Assembly: GCA_027943245.1 (NCBI GenBank)
Contig: JANDJZ010000065.1
Coordinates: 92,843 to 156,842 of the forward strand
DNA: 64,000 bases
Source of the DNA: Acanthamoeba sp. SK_2022b
Taxonomy: Eukaryota; Discosea; Longamoebia; Acanthamoebidae
Reading direction: 5' to 3'
Part shown: positions 11,073-21,981 of the stretch, piece after piece
How positions within the stretch are numbered: the first letter of the stretch is position 1
How the letters are laid out: each line of letters opens with the position of its first letter
The notes under the pieces: generated by a model
What the model was told of the DNA's origin: nothing
What the model saw: only the letters and a program-made list of their open reading frames with translations
The model's database searches: none
Translations under genes and position numbers: made by a program

Positions 11073-14000
11073 TTCCACCGAGTCTGTCCCCGCTCGCAGG
11101 CAGGCCTTCGACGCGTACCTACTAGAAGGAGAAGCTCCTTGACCTTCCGCATGTTGCCCATCTCATCCGCTTCGTCGCCTACAGCTTCAGCCCAGGTCAG
11201 GCTCGTGATAGGCTGCGCGCACGCCAACCAGTAGTCGGTGAGATAACCCCGCAACGGGCCTGAAGGGCAAGCAGGAGCATACTTCGGGTCGCTGCGCGAC
11301 TGGCGCACCCAACACGCGCGAGGCGGTGCGAGTATCAACGATGGTGAGGTATCCATTCTGATCACCAATGGCCAGCCTGCGATCAGATACACGGCAGCAA
11401 CAAGTGAGCACATGCGCCTCGGAGCCCCCCCCCTCCCATCCACCCTCCCAGATGAGTAGCAGGTGTGTCAGCTCCACCGACGTACAGATTGTACTTGGGC
11501 AGGTAGGCCACACTCTTGATCACCGAATCAAAGAGGCACTCCAGGGCGAGGTAGAACCCGACGCCCGCCTTGAACGTGGTCGGCTTATTTGATGACACGT
11601 CGGCTGCGTGGACAACCTGCGGCGAATTGGGCGATGACTTGGTGGCGACGACGTCCGACGACGCGGAGATCTTCTTAGGCGTGGTCGCTTGCGAGTGGGC
11701 GGTCCCTACCGGCACCTGCGGCGCTTTAGGCTGTGCCTCGACTCCCGTAGGGGGGAGAGGAGCCGGAGGCTGAGCGGGAACGGGAGGCGACTTGGGGTGA
11801 GGCGCCTCTTCAGCAGGCCTGGTCGGCGAGGTGGACGACGTGGTCGGCGCTGTCTGCGGCGTGGCCTTGGGGCGGGCTGCGGCGTCGGTCGGCTGAGCTT
11901 GCCGAGGCTGCGGCGGGCGGTACACCAGACGCTCGTACTTGCACGGCTTGCTCCTGTGGATGCGCGAATGTGTGCGTATGAGAGTGAGCATGTGAACGGC
12001 CCAGTTTGAGGTCAACTTATGCACAAGAGGGGGAGGAGGCGCTGCACGTACGTGAATTTGTAGAGGAAGATGCTGCCGCTGAGACAGCCAAGGACAAGGA
12101 CACGCGAGACGGGACAGAAATGGAACACGGTGATGAACTGCGGGGTGGCGCGCACGTCACCGCTCGCGGTGCTGGCCGAAGTCTTGCGTCGCTCCTCGGC
12201 CGAGCTCTGGTCGTCGCCAACGTAGAACGAGAGGAGCAATCGAAGGGCCACCGACGACGCATCCCAAAAGCGTATCTTGCCCGAGTCATGACTGCCAGCC
12301 ACAAGGCGCGGCCATCGCCGCGTGGGGCAAAGAGTGAGTATTCGGTGAGGAAGAAGCGAAGCTGGAGGCTGATGCTGCGTACCACGTTACCAGCAGGTCG
12401 CGACCAGTGATCAGCTTCTCAGCAAACTTGCCTCCCGTGGCCAGCCAGTACTAACACAAGGCCATTCGTGGATGAGCTCCATGACCATCGTCATCACCAT
12501 CATTTCAACGAAGAGGAGGGAAGGGTGAATCGGTACCGATGGATCAAATCGGATGTTGCCCGACTCGAAGAGGTCGTGGAAGAGCAGCTTGCTGGCATCG
12601 GGGTAGAGCTGCGCGGCCGCGATGCGTGAGTCTTGGAACACCAGCGAGGGCGGCAGTGTCACCATCGGAAACCTTCGGAGCTCCGCAGGTCAGCCAATCC
12701 GAGATGCGGAGCGAGCCATGGGGGAAGGTAGGGTACCCGAGCGATCGGCTCAACACGTTCGACTGAAAGTGGCCCGACTCCGTCAGCATCAAGAGCGACA
12801 CCGGATCGGCTGGAGGCAGGCACCCAACACATACAGTATTAGTCGCTCGTTTATCTACGCGGGTGAGAGGAGGAACAAAAACAAGACAATGGAGCATGGT
12901 ACGTACCTCCCTCCCAAGGCGAGGAGTAGTTGATAACGAATTGTTCCACGTCACCTCCGGGGCATGGAATGTGGGCCATGCGATAAGGATTGGGCGGGCC
13001 CATACCCTGTATGGAGGGCACGCACACCAACGGTGGGCGTTGAGCGATTTTCGGAGAGAGTGACCATTCGGCAACCATGCGTGTCAGGTCAGGGCGGGTA
13101 CCTGTAGAATGGTGAGCCCGGGGTCTTGGCTTGTGATTCCTCCCTGCACGATGATCATGTCTTCTCTGTTCGTACGGCGAGCAAACACCGGTGAGTGTCT
13201 GGACGCGTGTGAAGGAGCTATGGAGGAGAGGGGCTACCCTGCACACTTGGTCCAAACAATACGCTTGATCGGCGTGCGCCTCGCTTTGGAGCTCGACACT
13301 ACACGAGACGAGGAGAAAGAGTAGGAGGGCCGTGTTAGCGAATGCTCAGCGGCCGGCAATCGAATCAGCCTCAAGGTGGCAAGCACCGTAGAATCGCTCC
13401 AGCGGCTTCTTGGCTTTGGGCTTCCACAGGCAAAGCTCACCGTCCTGCGCAGAGGGTCAGAAGTCGCCATCAGCTCAGTCAACCGTAAGGTTGGGGTTAC
13501 CTCATAGCCGGTGATGAAGAACTTGCCCTCCGGATGCCAGGCGCAGGCCTCTAGGGGCTGTCGTCGTGCGAGGAAGGCAACACGAGATAGAGTAAGCAGA
13601 TAGAGCCCTCCCATATAGGGAGAGGGTGGTGGGTACGGGGAGGAGGCCTCGAGTGGAAGTACCTGCGTGTGGAGCTCGTAGTGTCGGGCAGCCTTCTGCT
13701 GCTTCAGATTCCAGAGTGAGACGAGGCCATCGGCATAGGCTATGAGCACACTGCCGTCCGAGTCAGGCGCCACGGCGAGCCACTTCACGGGAGATCGGTT
13801 CTTGGCGCTCACATCTGCAAGCGCGTATCCATCAGCCCGGATCCTGTTATGGCCCAAGGACCAAGGACGGCTGGAAGGGCGAGACAGGAAGCAAGCAAAA
13901 CGGCAAACGCACCCTTTCTCACCTTCTTCGAGGCGATCTTGTAGGTCGAAAGGTGGAACCCTTCGATGTCGATCACGCGCACACTACCTTCCTCCGTACC

Positions 14001-14886
14001 GACGAGAAGATACTTGGACTCGGGATAGAGATGAAAGGCGGTGATTCTATCGTCCCGCAAATTGATGAGTCCGTAGGGGAGAGCGAGACATGGAGAGATT
14101 GTAGCAGAGTGAAACCGCCACCCACCCAGGCGGCCCGATGGCCCTTCCCAATTTGGGTAGGGGTACCTCTGGGGATGGGTGGTATAGAGTGGTGATAGTA
14201 ATAGTGGTGTATGTGAGAGAGGTGGAGGTCGTACTTCTCGTCGATCGTCTGAGAACCAATAACCTCACGAGTCTCAAGGTCCCACACTTCGACTGAGTGA
14301 TCGAGCACGGCCAAAAGGTGCCCCTGGCGAGGCCAGCAGCATAAGCACGCACAGGAAATGAACAGCATTGAGCATGGAAGGCCTCCGCTCCATCCGCAGA
14401 ATGTCACGTACCGTGTTCGTAACAAAGTGAAGGAAGCGCACTGGGGTACGGTGCTCGCCATCAAGGATCAGCTCTATTCCTGGCTTGCCCACGCTTGAGG
14501 CCCCAACCACCCAACAGTTAGTCCAGCGGCGTGGTGAACGCACGTGCGTGGCCAGGCGATTGCACACATATAGCACGTGTGCACGCAAGTGGCGTTGCTG
14601 CACACCTGACAGCATCACAGGCAGGTGTAAGTGTACATTTTGATCAATCCATCGTTGGTGCCAACTGCGACGATTTTCTGAACTACATCATAAGCGAGGG
14701 AGCAGGCGTTGTTGGGCACGCCATGGTGAAAGGCCTTGTGTATATCACATCTTCAGTCACGTAAGTAAACTAAAACGAAATCAAGGTTAGGCGCACCTTG
14801 TGCGGCTGCAGGAGGTCACGACGAATCGTGCCGCGGTGCAATTCGGGCCTGCCTATCCCGATTGCAAGCAAAGTTTTCTTCCACAT
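8885..14886 (-). CDS. Tomosyn / Lgl-family WD40 protein with C-terminal R-SNARE motif
   Basis: Tomosyns are cytosolic WD40 double propellers that regulate exocytosis by binding syntaxin/SNAP-25-type SNAREs through a C-terminal R-SNARE. Early exons: 14886-14797, 14734-14637, 14493-14412, 14323-14235. These join to an Lgl-type start ([60 protein letters not shown]). Later exons carry [55 protein letters not shown] and further repeats down to about 9.5 kb. A long low-complexity Pro/Ala/Ser segment is at about 11.9-11.6 kb. The last exons encode the R-SNARE ([48 protein letters not shown]) ending [13 protein letters not shown]. This SNARE ending separates tomosyn from SNARE-less Lgl and from Sro7. 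Many central exon borders are approximate, and the join at about 14090 lacks a canonical AG. Confidence 0.87.
11035..11072. repeat. (GT)n(GA)n microsatellite in tomosyn-gene intron
   Basis: A GT run passes directly into a GA run. On the coding strand this reads (TC)n(AC)n inside an intron. Confidence 0.85.
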
Positions 14887-15012
14887 TATCGCGTTGGCTG
14901 ATGCTGTGCAGATCCGCTGGGTCGTGAATTTTTACTTTATTTTACTGTATAAAAATAAAAAGAAAAGCGAGAAAATTAATAAATATTTTTATTATTATTT
15001 GCTTGCGCCGTC
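14887..15012 (-). promoter_or_regulatory. AT-rich spacer: tomosyn promoter and MAPEG 3' end
   Basis: On the minus strand, 126 bp separate the MAPEG stop from the tomosyn start. The stretch at 14930-15000 is strikingly AT-rich against GC-rich neighbours. It has AATAAA-like polyadenylation signals and TATA-like sequence in the minus-strand reading (aataataataaaaat, atatttatta, ttttatac). Confidence 0.55.
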
Positions 15013-15741
15013 CTAGAGAACGCGAAGAAGGCTGTTGGTGAGAGAGAGCAAGAAGTGGTAGGAGCTGATCAACAGCAGCACCAGCACCAAGATGCGCGGC
15101 ATGGCTGTGGACAACCTGTATAACACGTCACATTGTGCGCGTGCGTCATTAGCAGGATGAGCTCCAGCTATCTCAGCAAGCGCGCCATTGAAGAGAGGAA
15201 GATGGCAAGTGGTGGTACTTTTCAGCCCAAAGGGCATAGTGCTCATCACTTTTGGTGGGTTTCTCCTGGGCGTGCAGACCGGAGAAGAGCGCTCGAGAAA
15301 AGATCCACACAAGCGCGACAACGCAGGCCACCTGCGCACACGGCGCAACAAGCGAACAGCGATCCGCCAGCAGGAAGAGAACATCATTAAAGGAGGGCAG
15401 CCATATTGACAGTGTGGGCGAGTGAGTACGCACCAGCTGAGACACGAAGACGCCAAATATCCACAGGAGAGGGAGGAGCAGGGTGAACTGCTCTTGCGTC
15501 TCCTGCTGCACGCGCACTACCTTCTCGAAGACCGGAGGACCGTTGATGGTAGGAGGTGGGATCTATACTACCCAAGGCTTAGCAGGAGCAACAAGAACGG
15601 CTTTGCCAGACTTTGGGGGGGGGGGCTAACCCGAAAGTGAAGGCGCGCGCGGAGAACGAAGTAGGAGTGGTAACAATACATCACCGCTGACAGCACGGTG
15701 ACGAAGCAAAGGGCGGCATAGTCTTGCATTGTGGCCGTCAT
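15013..15741 (-). CDS. MAPEG-family protein (microsomal glutathione S-transferase-like)
   Basis: MAPEG proteins are small four-helix integral membrane enzymes for glutathione conjugation, peroxidase activity or leukotriene synthesis in the ER. Exon 1 starts at 15741 (MTATMQDYAALCFVTVLSAV) and ends before the gtt at about 15636. Exon 2 starts after tatag and encodes PPVFEKVVRVQQETQEQF, the family signature of Arg plus Gln-rich loop before TM2, then LLLPLLWIFGVFVSQL. Exon 3 encodes VACVVALVWIFSRALFSGL (TM3). The last exon encodes RILVLVLLLISSYHFLL, the final TM. The segment linking TM3 to the last exon is uncertain. Length (about 150-160 residues) fits the family. Substrate cannot be told. Confidence 0.75.
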
Positions 15742-15902
15742 CTTGGTAAAAATGTGGTGTCTTTTTTGCCGCCAACAACCCAACGGTGTCAGTCGGGTTA
15801 GGTAATTGCGTTTGAAATGCTTCTTGAAAGCTGTTTTTGGAGCGGCAAAAGGGCGCTCTGACGTCACCGTACTGTCCGTACCGCTTCCTCGCCAGCAACA
15901 AG
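15742..15902. promoter_or_regulatory. Divergent promoter between MAPEG and FKBP genes
   Basis: Only 161 bp separate the two start codons. A CRE-like tgacgtca is present at 15859-15866. No coding is credible. Confidence 0.45.
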
Positions 15903-16658
15903 ATGAAGGTCGGCATCGTGGTGATCGCGTTTGTGCTTCTCGTGTCCGTAGTGGCTGCCGCCAACATGGACAAATATAACCTGAGGAAGGGCAAGGAGTT
16001 CCTGGAGAAGAAGGGTCAGGAGGAGGGCGTCGTCGTTCTTCCCAGCGGCCTGCAGTACAAGGTTATCACTGAGGGCCCCGCTGACGGCAAGAGCCCCTCG
16101 GCTGCTGACACTGTATCCGTGCACTACCGCGGCACCCTCATCGACGGCACTGAGGTACCTCTCCTTCAGCGTATCTTATTCAGTATGTAAAATGGCTCGG
16201 AATTAAACGCGCCACAGTTCGATAGCTCGTATAAGAGAGGCCAGCCCGCTCAGTTTGGCGTTGGTCAGGTCATTAAGGGTAAGGCTGCTTCCTCATTTAT
16301 AATTCGCCACTTTCTTTTGGTGACCAAGATTTCCTCCAGGCTGGACGGAAGCGCTGCAGCTTATGTCGGTGGGCGACAAGTGGGAACTCTACATCCCTTC
16401 TGAGCTCGCCTATGGCGCATCGGGCCCTGGTTCCATTGGACCCAACCAGGTCCTCGTCTTTGAGGGTACCCTCCTCCTTCTCTTCAGGCGTCGCCGCCTG
16501 CCTCCGCGGCGTTTCCTAACCGCAACTCTCCAACACACCACCGTACGCCAGTTGAGCTGCTGGACATCGTGGGTGGTGCCTCGGGCGCTCGTCCTGCTCC
16601 TGCTGGCAAGAAGGCCAGGAAGCAGAAGAAGAAGCAGCAGATGAAGGAAGAGCTCTAA
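15903..16658 (+). CDS. FKBP-type peptidyl-prolyl isomerase, secretory/ER form ending KEEL
   Basis: FKBPs catalyse cis-trans isomerisation of Xaa-Pro bonds in folding proteins. Four exons (15903-16154, 16218-16278, 16340-16465, 16552-16658) give 181 residues. A signal peptide ([20 protein letters not shown]) precedes a Mip/FkpA-like helical linker ([16 protein letters not shown]). The FKBP domain follows: [66 protein letters not shown]. Binding-pocket residues (Tyr, Phe-Asp, Val-Ile, Trp, Tyr, Phe) are all present. A Lys-rich tail ends MKEEL; KEEL is a KDEL-like retrieval signal, so ER lumen is likely. Start chosen for the signal peptide. Confidence 0.94.
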
Positions 16659-16847
16659 TGCCTCCCGCTTTTGTATCTTGGTGGTTGTGGTTGTTGTTCT
16701 TCAAAACCGCAGAGAACGATAACAGAGAAGAGCATGCCATGCTTCAAATAGCGATCTTGGGGGGGGGGGGGAACAGAAGCCGTCAACAAGCGAAGGTAGG
16801 AGACCAAGAGCGAGGAAGACAGAATCGATTTGATCACGGCGACGGTG

Positions 16848-18568
16848 ATGGAAGAGAAGGCGCTGGAGGCCAACAGTGGTGGCGGTGGTGGGTTCTCTTC
16901 CGACCGAACCGATACCGAGGTAGTCGATATGTTGGCTACGCTAAAATGTACAGAGCTGCAGCCGTACAAATGGGACAACGACCTTGGCAAGTGGAAGCAG
17001 GGAGACTACAGCCTCAAGGCTTCAAATGTGGAGCCGACAGAAGGAAGCGATGATCATGGAGGGGGTGGTGATGTGAAGAAGAGGAAACTAGTGTTCGTGA
17101 CCTACAACGTGTGGTTCGGCACACGTCGAGAGACAAAGGAAGAGCTGCGACCCCGCTTCACAGCCCTCTTCAAAATCGTGGAGAGCAAGGATGCCGACGT
17201 GGTTTGTTTCCAGGAGATGACCACCAACATTATCGCCCTCCTCATGGAGCAAGAGTGGATCCGACAGCGATATTGGATTACTGATACTGATGAGGCTCGT
17301 ACCTTCCTCGGCTATGGTGTTCTCATGCTCTCCAAGCTCCCTTACAAGCACCTCAAGTAACCGCCATCAACACTTCTCCCGCCCCTCCACTATCCAATAA
17401 TCACCCTGTTGCCGCCCGCTCGAATCAATCTCACCCCCCCCCCCTTCAACAACCCACAAGGCTTCAAGAGCTTCCAACGCAGCTGGGGCGCAAGGTGCTC
17501 GTAGCAGAGTTCAGTCTCAACGGCCAGAGCTTCGCTGTCGCTACGTCACACCTCGAGGTACGGCCTTCGCGCTCCCCCACTAGAGCGTTACGGGCCTGTG
17601 CGCAAGCGAGACGCAGTGGCCAACGCTCTTTCATCGTACCCAGAGCTACACAAAGGATGCTCCCATCAGGGCGAAGCAGCTACGCGTCATTAGGCACATC
17701 CTTCACGAGCAGCACTACAGCAATGCGGTCATCATGGTACACGCAATGTCGGCTCTGTCAGTCGCCCCTCTCGCTCTTGGAGCGCGCCCCTCTCCTCCCC
17801 AACCCCCCCCCCCCTGCCGCCGTCGTGACGGTGGTTCATGACGAACTCTGTCTGTCACATAGGGCGACTTCAACTTTGCCAGTGCCGCTGAGAGACTGGG
17901 CAGCCTTGGGTCAACAATGAAAGATTACAGGTGTGGCCCCTTTTCTTGTCTGTAGGCGCGACCGCACGCGCACTAACTTGGGGCTGGTGGCGGCCACGAC
18001 AGGGACCAATGGCTGGAGCTGAAGGGCCCCGAGGTCGCCGGTTATACCTACGACGCACATAAGAACCTCATGCTCAAGAAGATCAAGCGTGCCAAGAAAG
18101 AGGTTTCCCCCTCCCCTCTCCACCAATTTGCTCTTGTGCCATACTTGCCTTCTCTCTATCACCCTCCCGATTCTTTCTGACCCGGGAGGGGCCTGGACGG
18201 TGTGCAGCGGGTGCGAATTGACTTGATCCTGTCTCGGTCAAAGAACTGGCGGCCAGCCGAAGTAACCCTGCTCGGGACCCGGCCTATTGAGCACGTCTAC
18301 AACGGAAGCGAGGTAAGCCCAAGTCTGAAGAGAGAGAGAGAGAGAGAGACCAGAGGGTAGAGCACACGGGCGTGATGATTAATGCAGCGCTGTGTTGGCA
18401 CTTTGGGTCCAGGCCACATCCGATGAAAGAGATGACTCGTCCAGTTCGGATGATAGCGATTCGGGCACGGACAGTGAGTCGGACAGCGACGACAGCGACG
18501 ACGAGGGCAGGGTGGTCTACCCGTCCGACCACTTTGGGCTCTATGGCGTCCTTGAGTTTGTGGACTAA
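16848..18568 (+). CDS. Endonuclease/exonuclease/phosphatase (EEP)-fold hydrolase, TDP2-like
   Basis: EEP enzymes cleave phosphodiester or phosphoester bonds with Mg2+; TDP2 removes tyrosyl adducts from DNA 5' ends. Seven exons (16848-17356, 17461-17557, 17644-17736, 17863-17930, 18003-18102, 18208-18312, 18413-18568) give 375 residues in continuous frame. EEP motifs in order: TYNVWF (about 83), CFQEM (about 120), TSHLE, GDFNF (234), RIDLILS and PSDHFGL near the C-terminus. They supply the expected Asn, Glu, Asp/Asn and Asp-His residues. The layout (short N-terminal region, then EEP) resembles TDP2, but the GDFNF box is the generic form, so the substrate may be RNA, DNA or a phosphoester. A Ser/Asp run (DDSSSSDDSDSGTDSES and more) sits just before PSDHFGL. 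The first ATG at 16848 follows a spacer of about 190 bp. Confidence 0.85.
18328..18349 (+). repeat. (GA)n tract in last intron of the EEP gene
   Basis: A pure GA run lies between the donor at 18313 and the acceptor at 18412. Confidence 0.85.
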
Positions 18569-18806
18569 TGTGTGGAGGGGCTGCGCAAAGGTGTTGCTTG
18601 AATTGAACCGCTTGTGGGTTCCCGTTGCTAATAGGGACAACCGTATTGCACCTTTGCCCACCTTTCTTCTCTAAAGGGACACAAAAGTCAGAGAGGCAAA
18701 GAGGCAGCTGTGGCTGATCTCGGTGCAAAAGAATGAGTGGGTGCAGCCACTACAGCGGCGACAGGGAAGACGAGGAAAGGAAGGGGGTGTAGATGAGGGT
18801 CGCCTC
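18569..18806. other. Convergent 3' region between EEP and lamin-tail genes
   Basis: This 238 bp between two stop codons holds 3'UTRs. No coding is credible. Confidence 0.5.
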
Positions 18807-21740
18807 TTAACAGGAGAAGACTGAGCAATCACTGCCAGATGCGAGGTAGGTGTCCTTGAAGCGGGTGAACGCATCGCGCTGGCAGTCGAAGTAGGCCCTG
18901 GTCTCATTGCAGGCGGTGATCTTGTAGCGGAGGGCCTTGTGGTAGAACTTGATGTACTCGCGCTTCTTCTCGCAGTACTCAAGGGAATACTCGACATTCT
19001 CGCTATAGGGATCGGTGAGCGGACCCCAGAGGATGTTCCATCTCTTGCCCTTGCTGGGAACTTCCTCATCGTCAGAGTCCTTGTCGGCGCGGGCAAGGCC
19101 ACGCTTGGGCTTGGGGATGGAATCCACCTCCTTGGTGTGGAGCTCGAGGGCGACCTTCAGCTCCTTGGCCATCAACTTGGCCTCGGCTCTGCGCTCGAGC
19201 GAGCACTCCTCGGCCTTCTCGTACCAGCACTGGGAGGCCTGGGCGTAGGCCTCCTCCATCGCCTCGCGCTCGTCATCGCGCTTGGCCTCAGATTCAGGGA
19301 CGTACTGGCGGCAGAACTTCTTGCGTTGAGCCAGGAGGCGCGCCTCCTCCTCGGCGTCGTCGATCTTCTCCTTTTCGCACAGGGCCAGATCGGACGGGAT
19401 GGGGACATGAACGGTGGACGGGCTCGCGGAGGAGCTGGCGGACGGCGAGGGGGTTCTCGAGGGCGAGCGCGAGGGCGAGCGCGAGGGCGAATTGGTGGGT
19501 GAGTTGGTAGGCGACTGAGTGGGCGAGTGGGTGGGCGAGTTGGATGGCGAGTTGGTAGGCGACTGGGTGGACGAGGGGGTGGACGAGGGCGAGTTGGTGG
19601 GCGAGTTGGTGGGCGATTGAGTGGGCGATTGAGTGGGCGAGTTGGTTGGCGACTGAGTGGGCGAGTTGGTGGGCGACTGAGTGGGCGAGTTGGTGGGCGA
19701 CTGAGTGGGCGAGTTGGTGGACGAGGGAGTGGACGAGGGCGAGTTGGTGGGCGAGTTGGTGGGCGAGTTGGTGGGCGAGTTGGAGGGCGACTGCGTCGGC
19801 GATTGCGTGGGCGAGGGCGTGTTGGATGGCGAGTTGGTGGGCGACTGAGTGGGCGAGCTGGTGGGCGAGCGGGTGGGCGAGTTGGTGGGCGAGTTGGAGG
19901 GCGACTGAGTGGGCGACTGAGTGGGCGACTGAGTGGGCGAGTTGGTGGGCGAGTTGGTGGGCGAGTTGGTGGGCGAGCTGGTGGGCGAGTTGGTGGGCGA
20001 GCTGGTGGGCGAGTTGGAGGGCGAGTTGGTGGGCGAGCTGGTGGGCGAGCTGGTGGGCGAATTGGTGGGCGACTGAGTGGGCGAGTTGGAGGGCGAGTTG
20101 GAGGGCGACTGAGTGGGCGAGGGAGAGGGCGTGGGGCTCGACGAAGGGGACGGGGTATTGGTCGGCGTGGGGGAGGGCGTGGGGGTGCTCGAGGGCGACA
20201 CCGTGATGCTGGGCGTGGGGCTGTTCGAGGGCGAGCTGGTCGGCGAAGGCGAGGGCGAGTTGGAGGGATCGCAGTTCACGTTGGTGTTGCCATTCACATC
20301 ACCGGGGGTAACGCAGCTGGAAAGAGGAGAGGGTCAAGGAGAAGGAAAAGCAAGAGAGAGAGAGAGAGAGAGAGCATGGACGTACGAGGCGATGAAGTTC
20401 TGGGTGTTGTTTCTGGTGTCCCAAGAGTCGGGGTAGCGGGAAACACCAAAACGGGACTCAATTTTGCGATCAACGTCGGCGACGCCAGAGGTGAAAGTCA
20501 CGCCGGGCTGGGTACCGCCATAGGTGACCACATCGAGAATGCCAAACGTGGAGGAGGTAAGCACGATGGAGAAGTAAGGGCTCTGCACCGAGTAATCAGG
20601 ACCCGAGGCCGAGGCGTTGGGGTTGGGCAGCCAGTTGGGGAACTTGGGCAGGCCGTATCCAGATATCGAACTGTTCGTCGGACGGGCACCCGGACCAGTG
20701 CAGTCGGACCAGGCCGAAGCGCAGAGCACCCAGTAGCCGTGCTGCTCGATGTCAGGGTCTGCACCTCCGGCGTAGAGATCCACTGACCACCTGGTGCCGT
20801 TGCCAGCGTCAAGAAGAACCAGGCTGTAGGTGATGGTGGCGGCACCGTCCTGGACGGCGTTGGCGCGGTTGTGCAGCTCAATGAACTCCTTGTCGTCGCC
20901 CGTAGGCTGGGTGTAATCGAATTCGTTGATGACGATATCACTGAGCGAGGAGGGGACGCAGGGGCCCGCCGACAGAAGAACGTTCGGGGCCGAGGGTGTA
21001 ACGCAACCAGCCGCAAAGTCGGCGGAGTTGTCGAATGTGTTGACGCCGTTCGGGATACGCGCGATACTCTGGGACGCGAGGGTAGCGTCGTCGCCAATCG
21101 ACGGAGCTGTCAGGCACGTCGTACCGGCAGTATAATAGATGTCCTGACTGTAGCCAAGAAGGTCGACTTGGTTGCCCTTGTCGTCCACAAGACGGAGATA
21201 GGCGGCCGCGTCCGGAAGCCAGTTGCCACTGTAGGCCTGAAGCTCCTGTACGCATCCACTGACCAAATTGGGCACAACGCACATCACGTAGTATCCGCCG
21301 GCGGGTACAACGAAGTCGAGGAGAGTTTCTACGTGGTATATCGCGAAGTCGCCTTCGAACGTGGTATCCTGGTAGATCTCCAACGTCCAATCCTTCATGT
21401 TGACCGGAACCGGTCCGGCGTTGTAGATCTCGACAAACTCGTTGTACTGGCTTCCAGGACTCGCCGCGTCGACTTCGTTGATCAGCATCCCAGAAGGCGC
21501 AGCTTCCGAGAGGAAGACCATGAGTGACAGGATCAACAATCTGCGGAGGGGTGCAGAGGAGTCAGATGTAGAACCGTTGGAGCAATGGTTAAAGGCTCGA
21601 AGGAAAAGACGAGATGAAGCTACGATGCAACAGGAGGTGAAGAGAGAGAGAGAGAGAGAATGAAGATAGCTCCCCCAGAGAAATCGAATCGCCACTGGAG
21701 TGCGCTTGGAGTTTACTTACCCCAATCCGACGACCTTCAT
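18807..21740 (-). CDS. Secreted lamin-tail-domain protein with long Ser-Pro-Thr-Asn/Gln repeat stalk and Cys-containing coiled C-terminus
   Basis: Three exons (21740-21721, 21540-20386, 20316-18807) join in frame to 894 residues. The tiny first exon MKVVGLG plus [16 protein letters not shown] makes a signal peptide. Two lamin-tail domains follow: [20 protein letters not shown] (about residue 24) and [20 protein letters not shown] (about 220). A Cys-bearing linker leads to about 285 residues of near-perfect [16 protein letters not shown] tetrapeptides, a probable O-glycosylated or rigid extracellular stalk. The C-terminal 200 residues are charged and helical with several Cys ([40 protein letters not shown] end). 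Lamin-tail domains are common in secreted bacterial and protist proteins. No catalytic motif is visible; a surface or cyst-wall structural role is only a guess. Confidence 0.85.
19410..20275 (-). repeat. Coding tandem repeat: about 70 SPTN/SPTQ-type tetrapeptides (12-bp units)
   Basis: On the plus strand the unit reads gagttggtgggc with variants (gactgagtgggc, gagctggtgggc, gagttggagggc). The unit length is mostly 12 bp, so it is prone to slippage without breaking frame. It also creates long artificial open frames on the opposite strand. Confidence 0.95.
20353..20374 (-). repeat. (CT)n polypyrimidine tract in lamin-tail gene intron 2
   Basis: On the coding strand this is a CT run upstream of the acceptor at 20317. 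Confidence 0.8.
21640..21659 (-). repeat. (CT)n tract in lamin-tail gene intron 1
   Basis: On the coding strand a CT run lies in the first intron, between exons 21740-21721 and 21540-20386. Confidence 0.8.
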
Positions 21741-21981
21741 GTTCGAGGCCTTCTCGAAGTGGACGTGTGGTACTTCTGCCGCTGGGTGTGGAGAAAAGAG
21801 GACTCCGCGAGATAGCAGGCCAGTTTGGCGCCGCCTTTTGGCCCTGCTCACCAAGAGCGAAGGGCCTACCTATTTTGTCCTGGCGTTGGCGCCCACTGAC
21901 AATCAAACCTTTTATATCCCTGGAGGTCGTCAACGTTTAAGAAGGCGCCAAGACGTGTGAATTACAAAAATGAGAGCTCTT
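21741..21981 (-). other. Tandem spacer: S1P lyase 3' end and lamin-tail gene promoter
   Basis: These 241 bp lie between the stop of the lyase and the start of the next minus-strand gene. No coding is credible, and no clear core-promoter motif is seen. Confidence 0.4.

Noticed and set aside
19410..20275. Regular short repeats resembling an array
   Set aside because: Units are 12 bp, continuous, coding and without spacers, so this is not CRISPR.
19527..20786. 419-codon plus-strand open frame made of Gly/Arg/Val/Trp repeats
   Set aside because: It is the antisense shadow of the SPTN/SPTQ repeat; the minus-strand frame has a signal peptide, lamin-tail domains and phase-correct splices.
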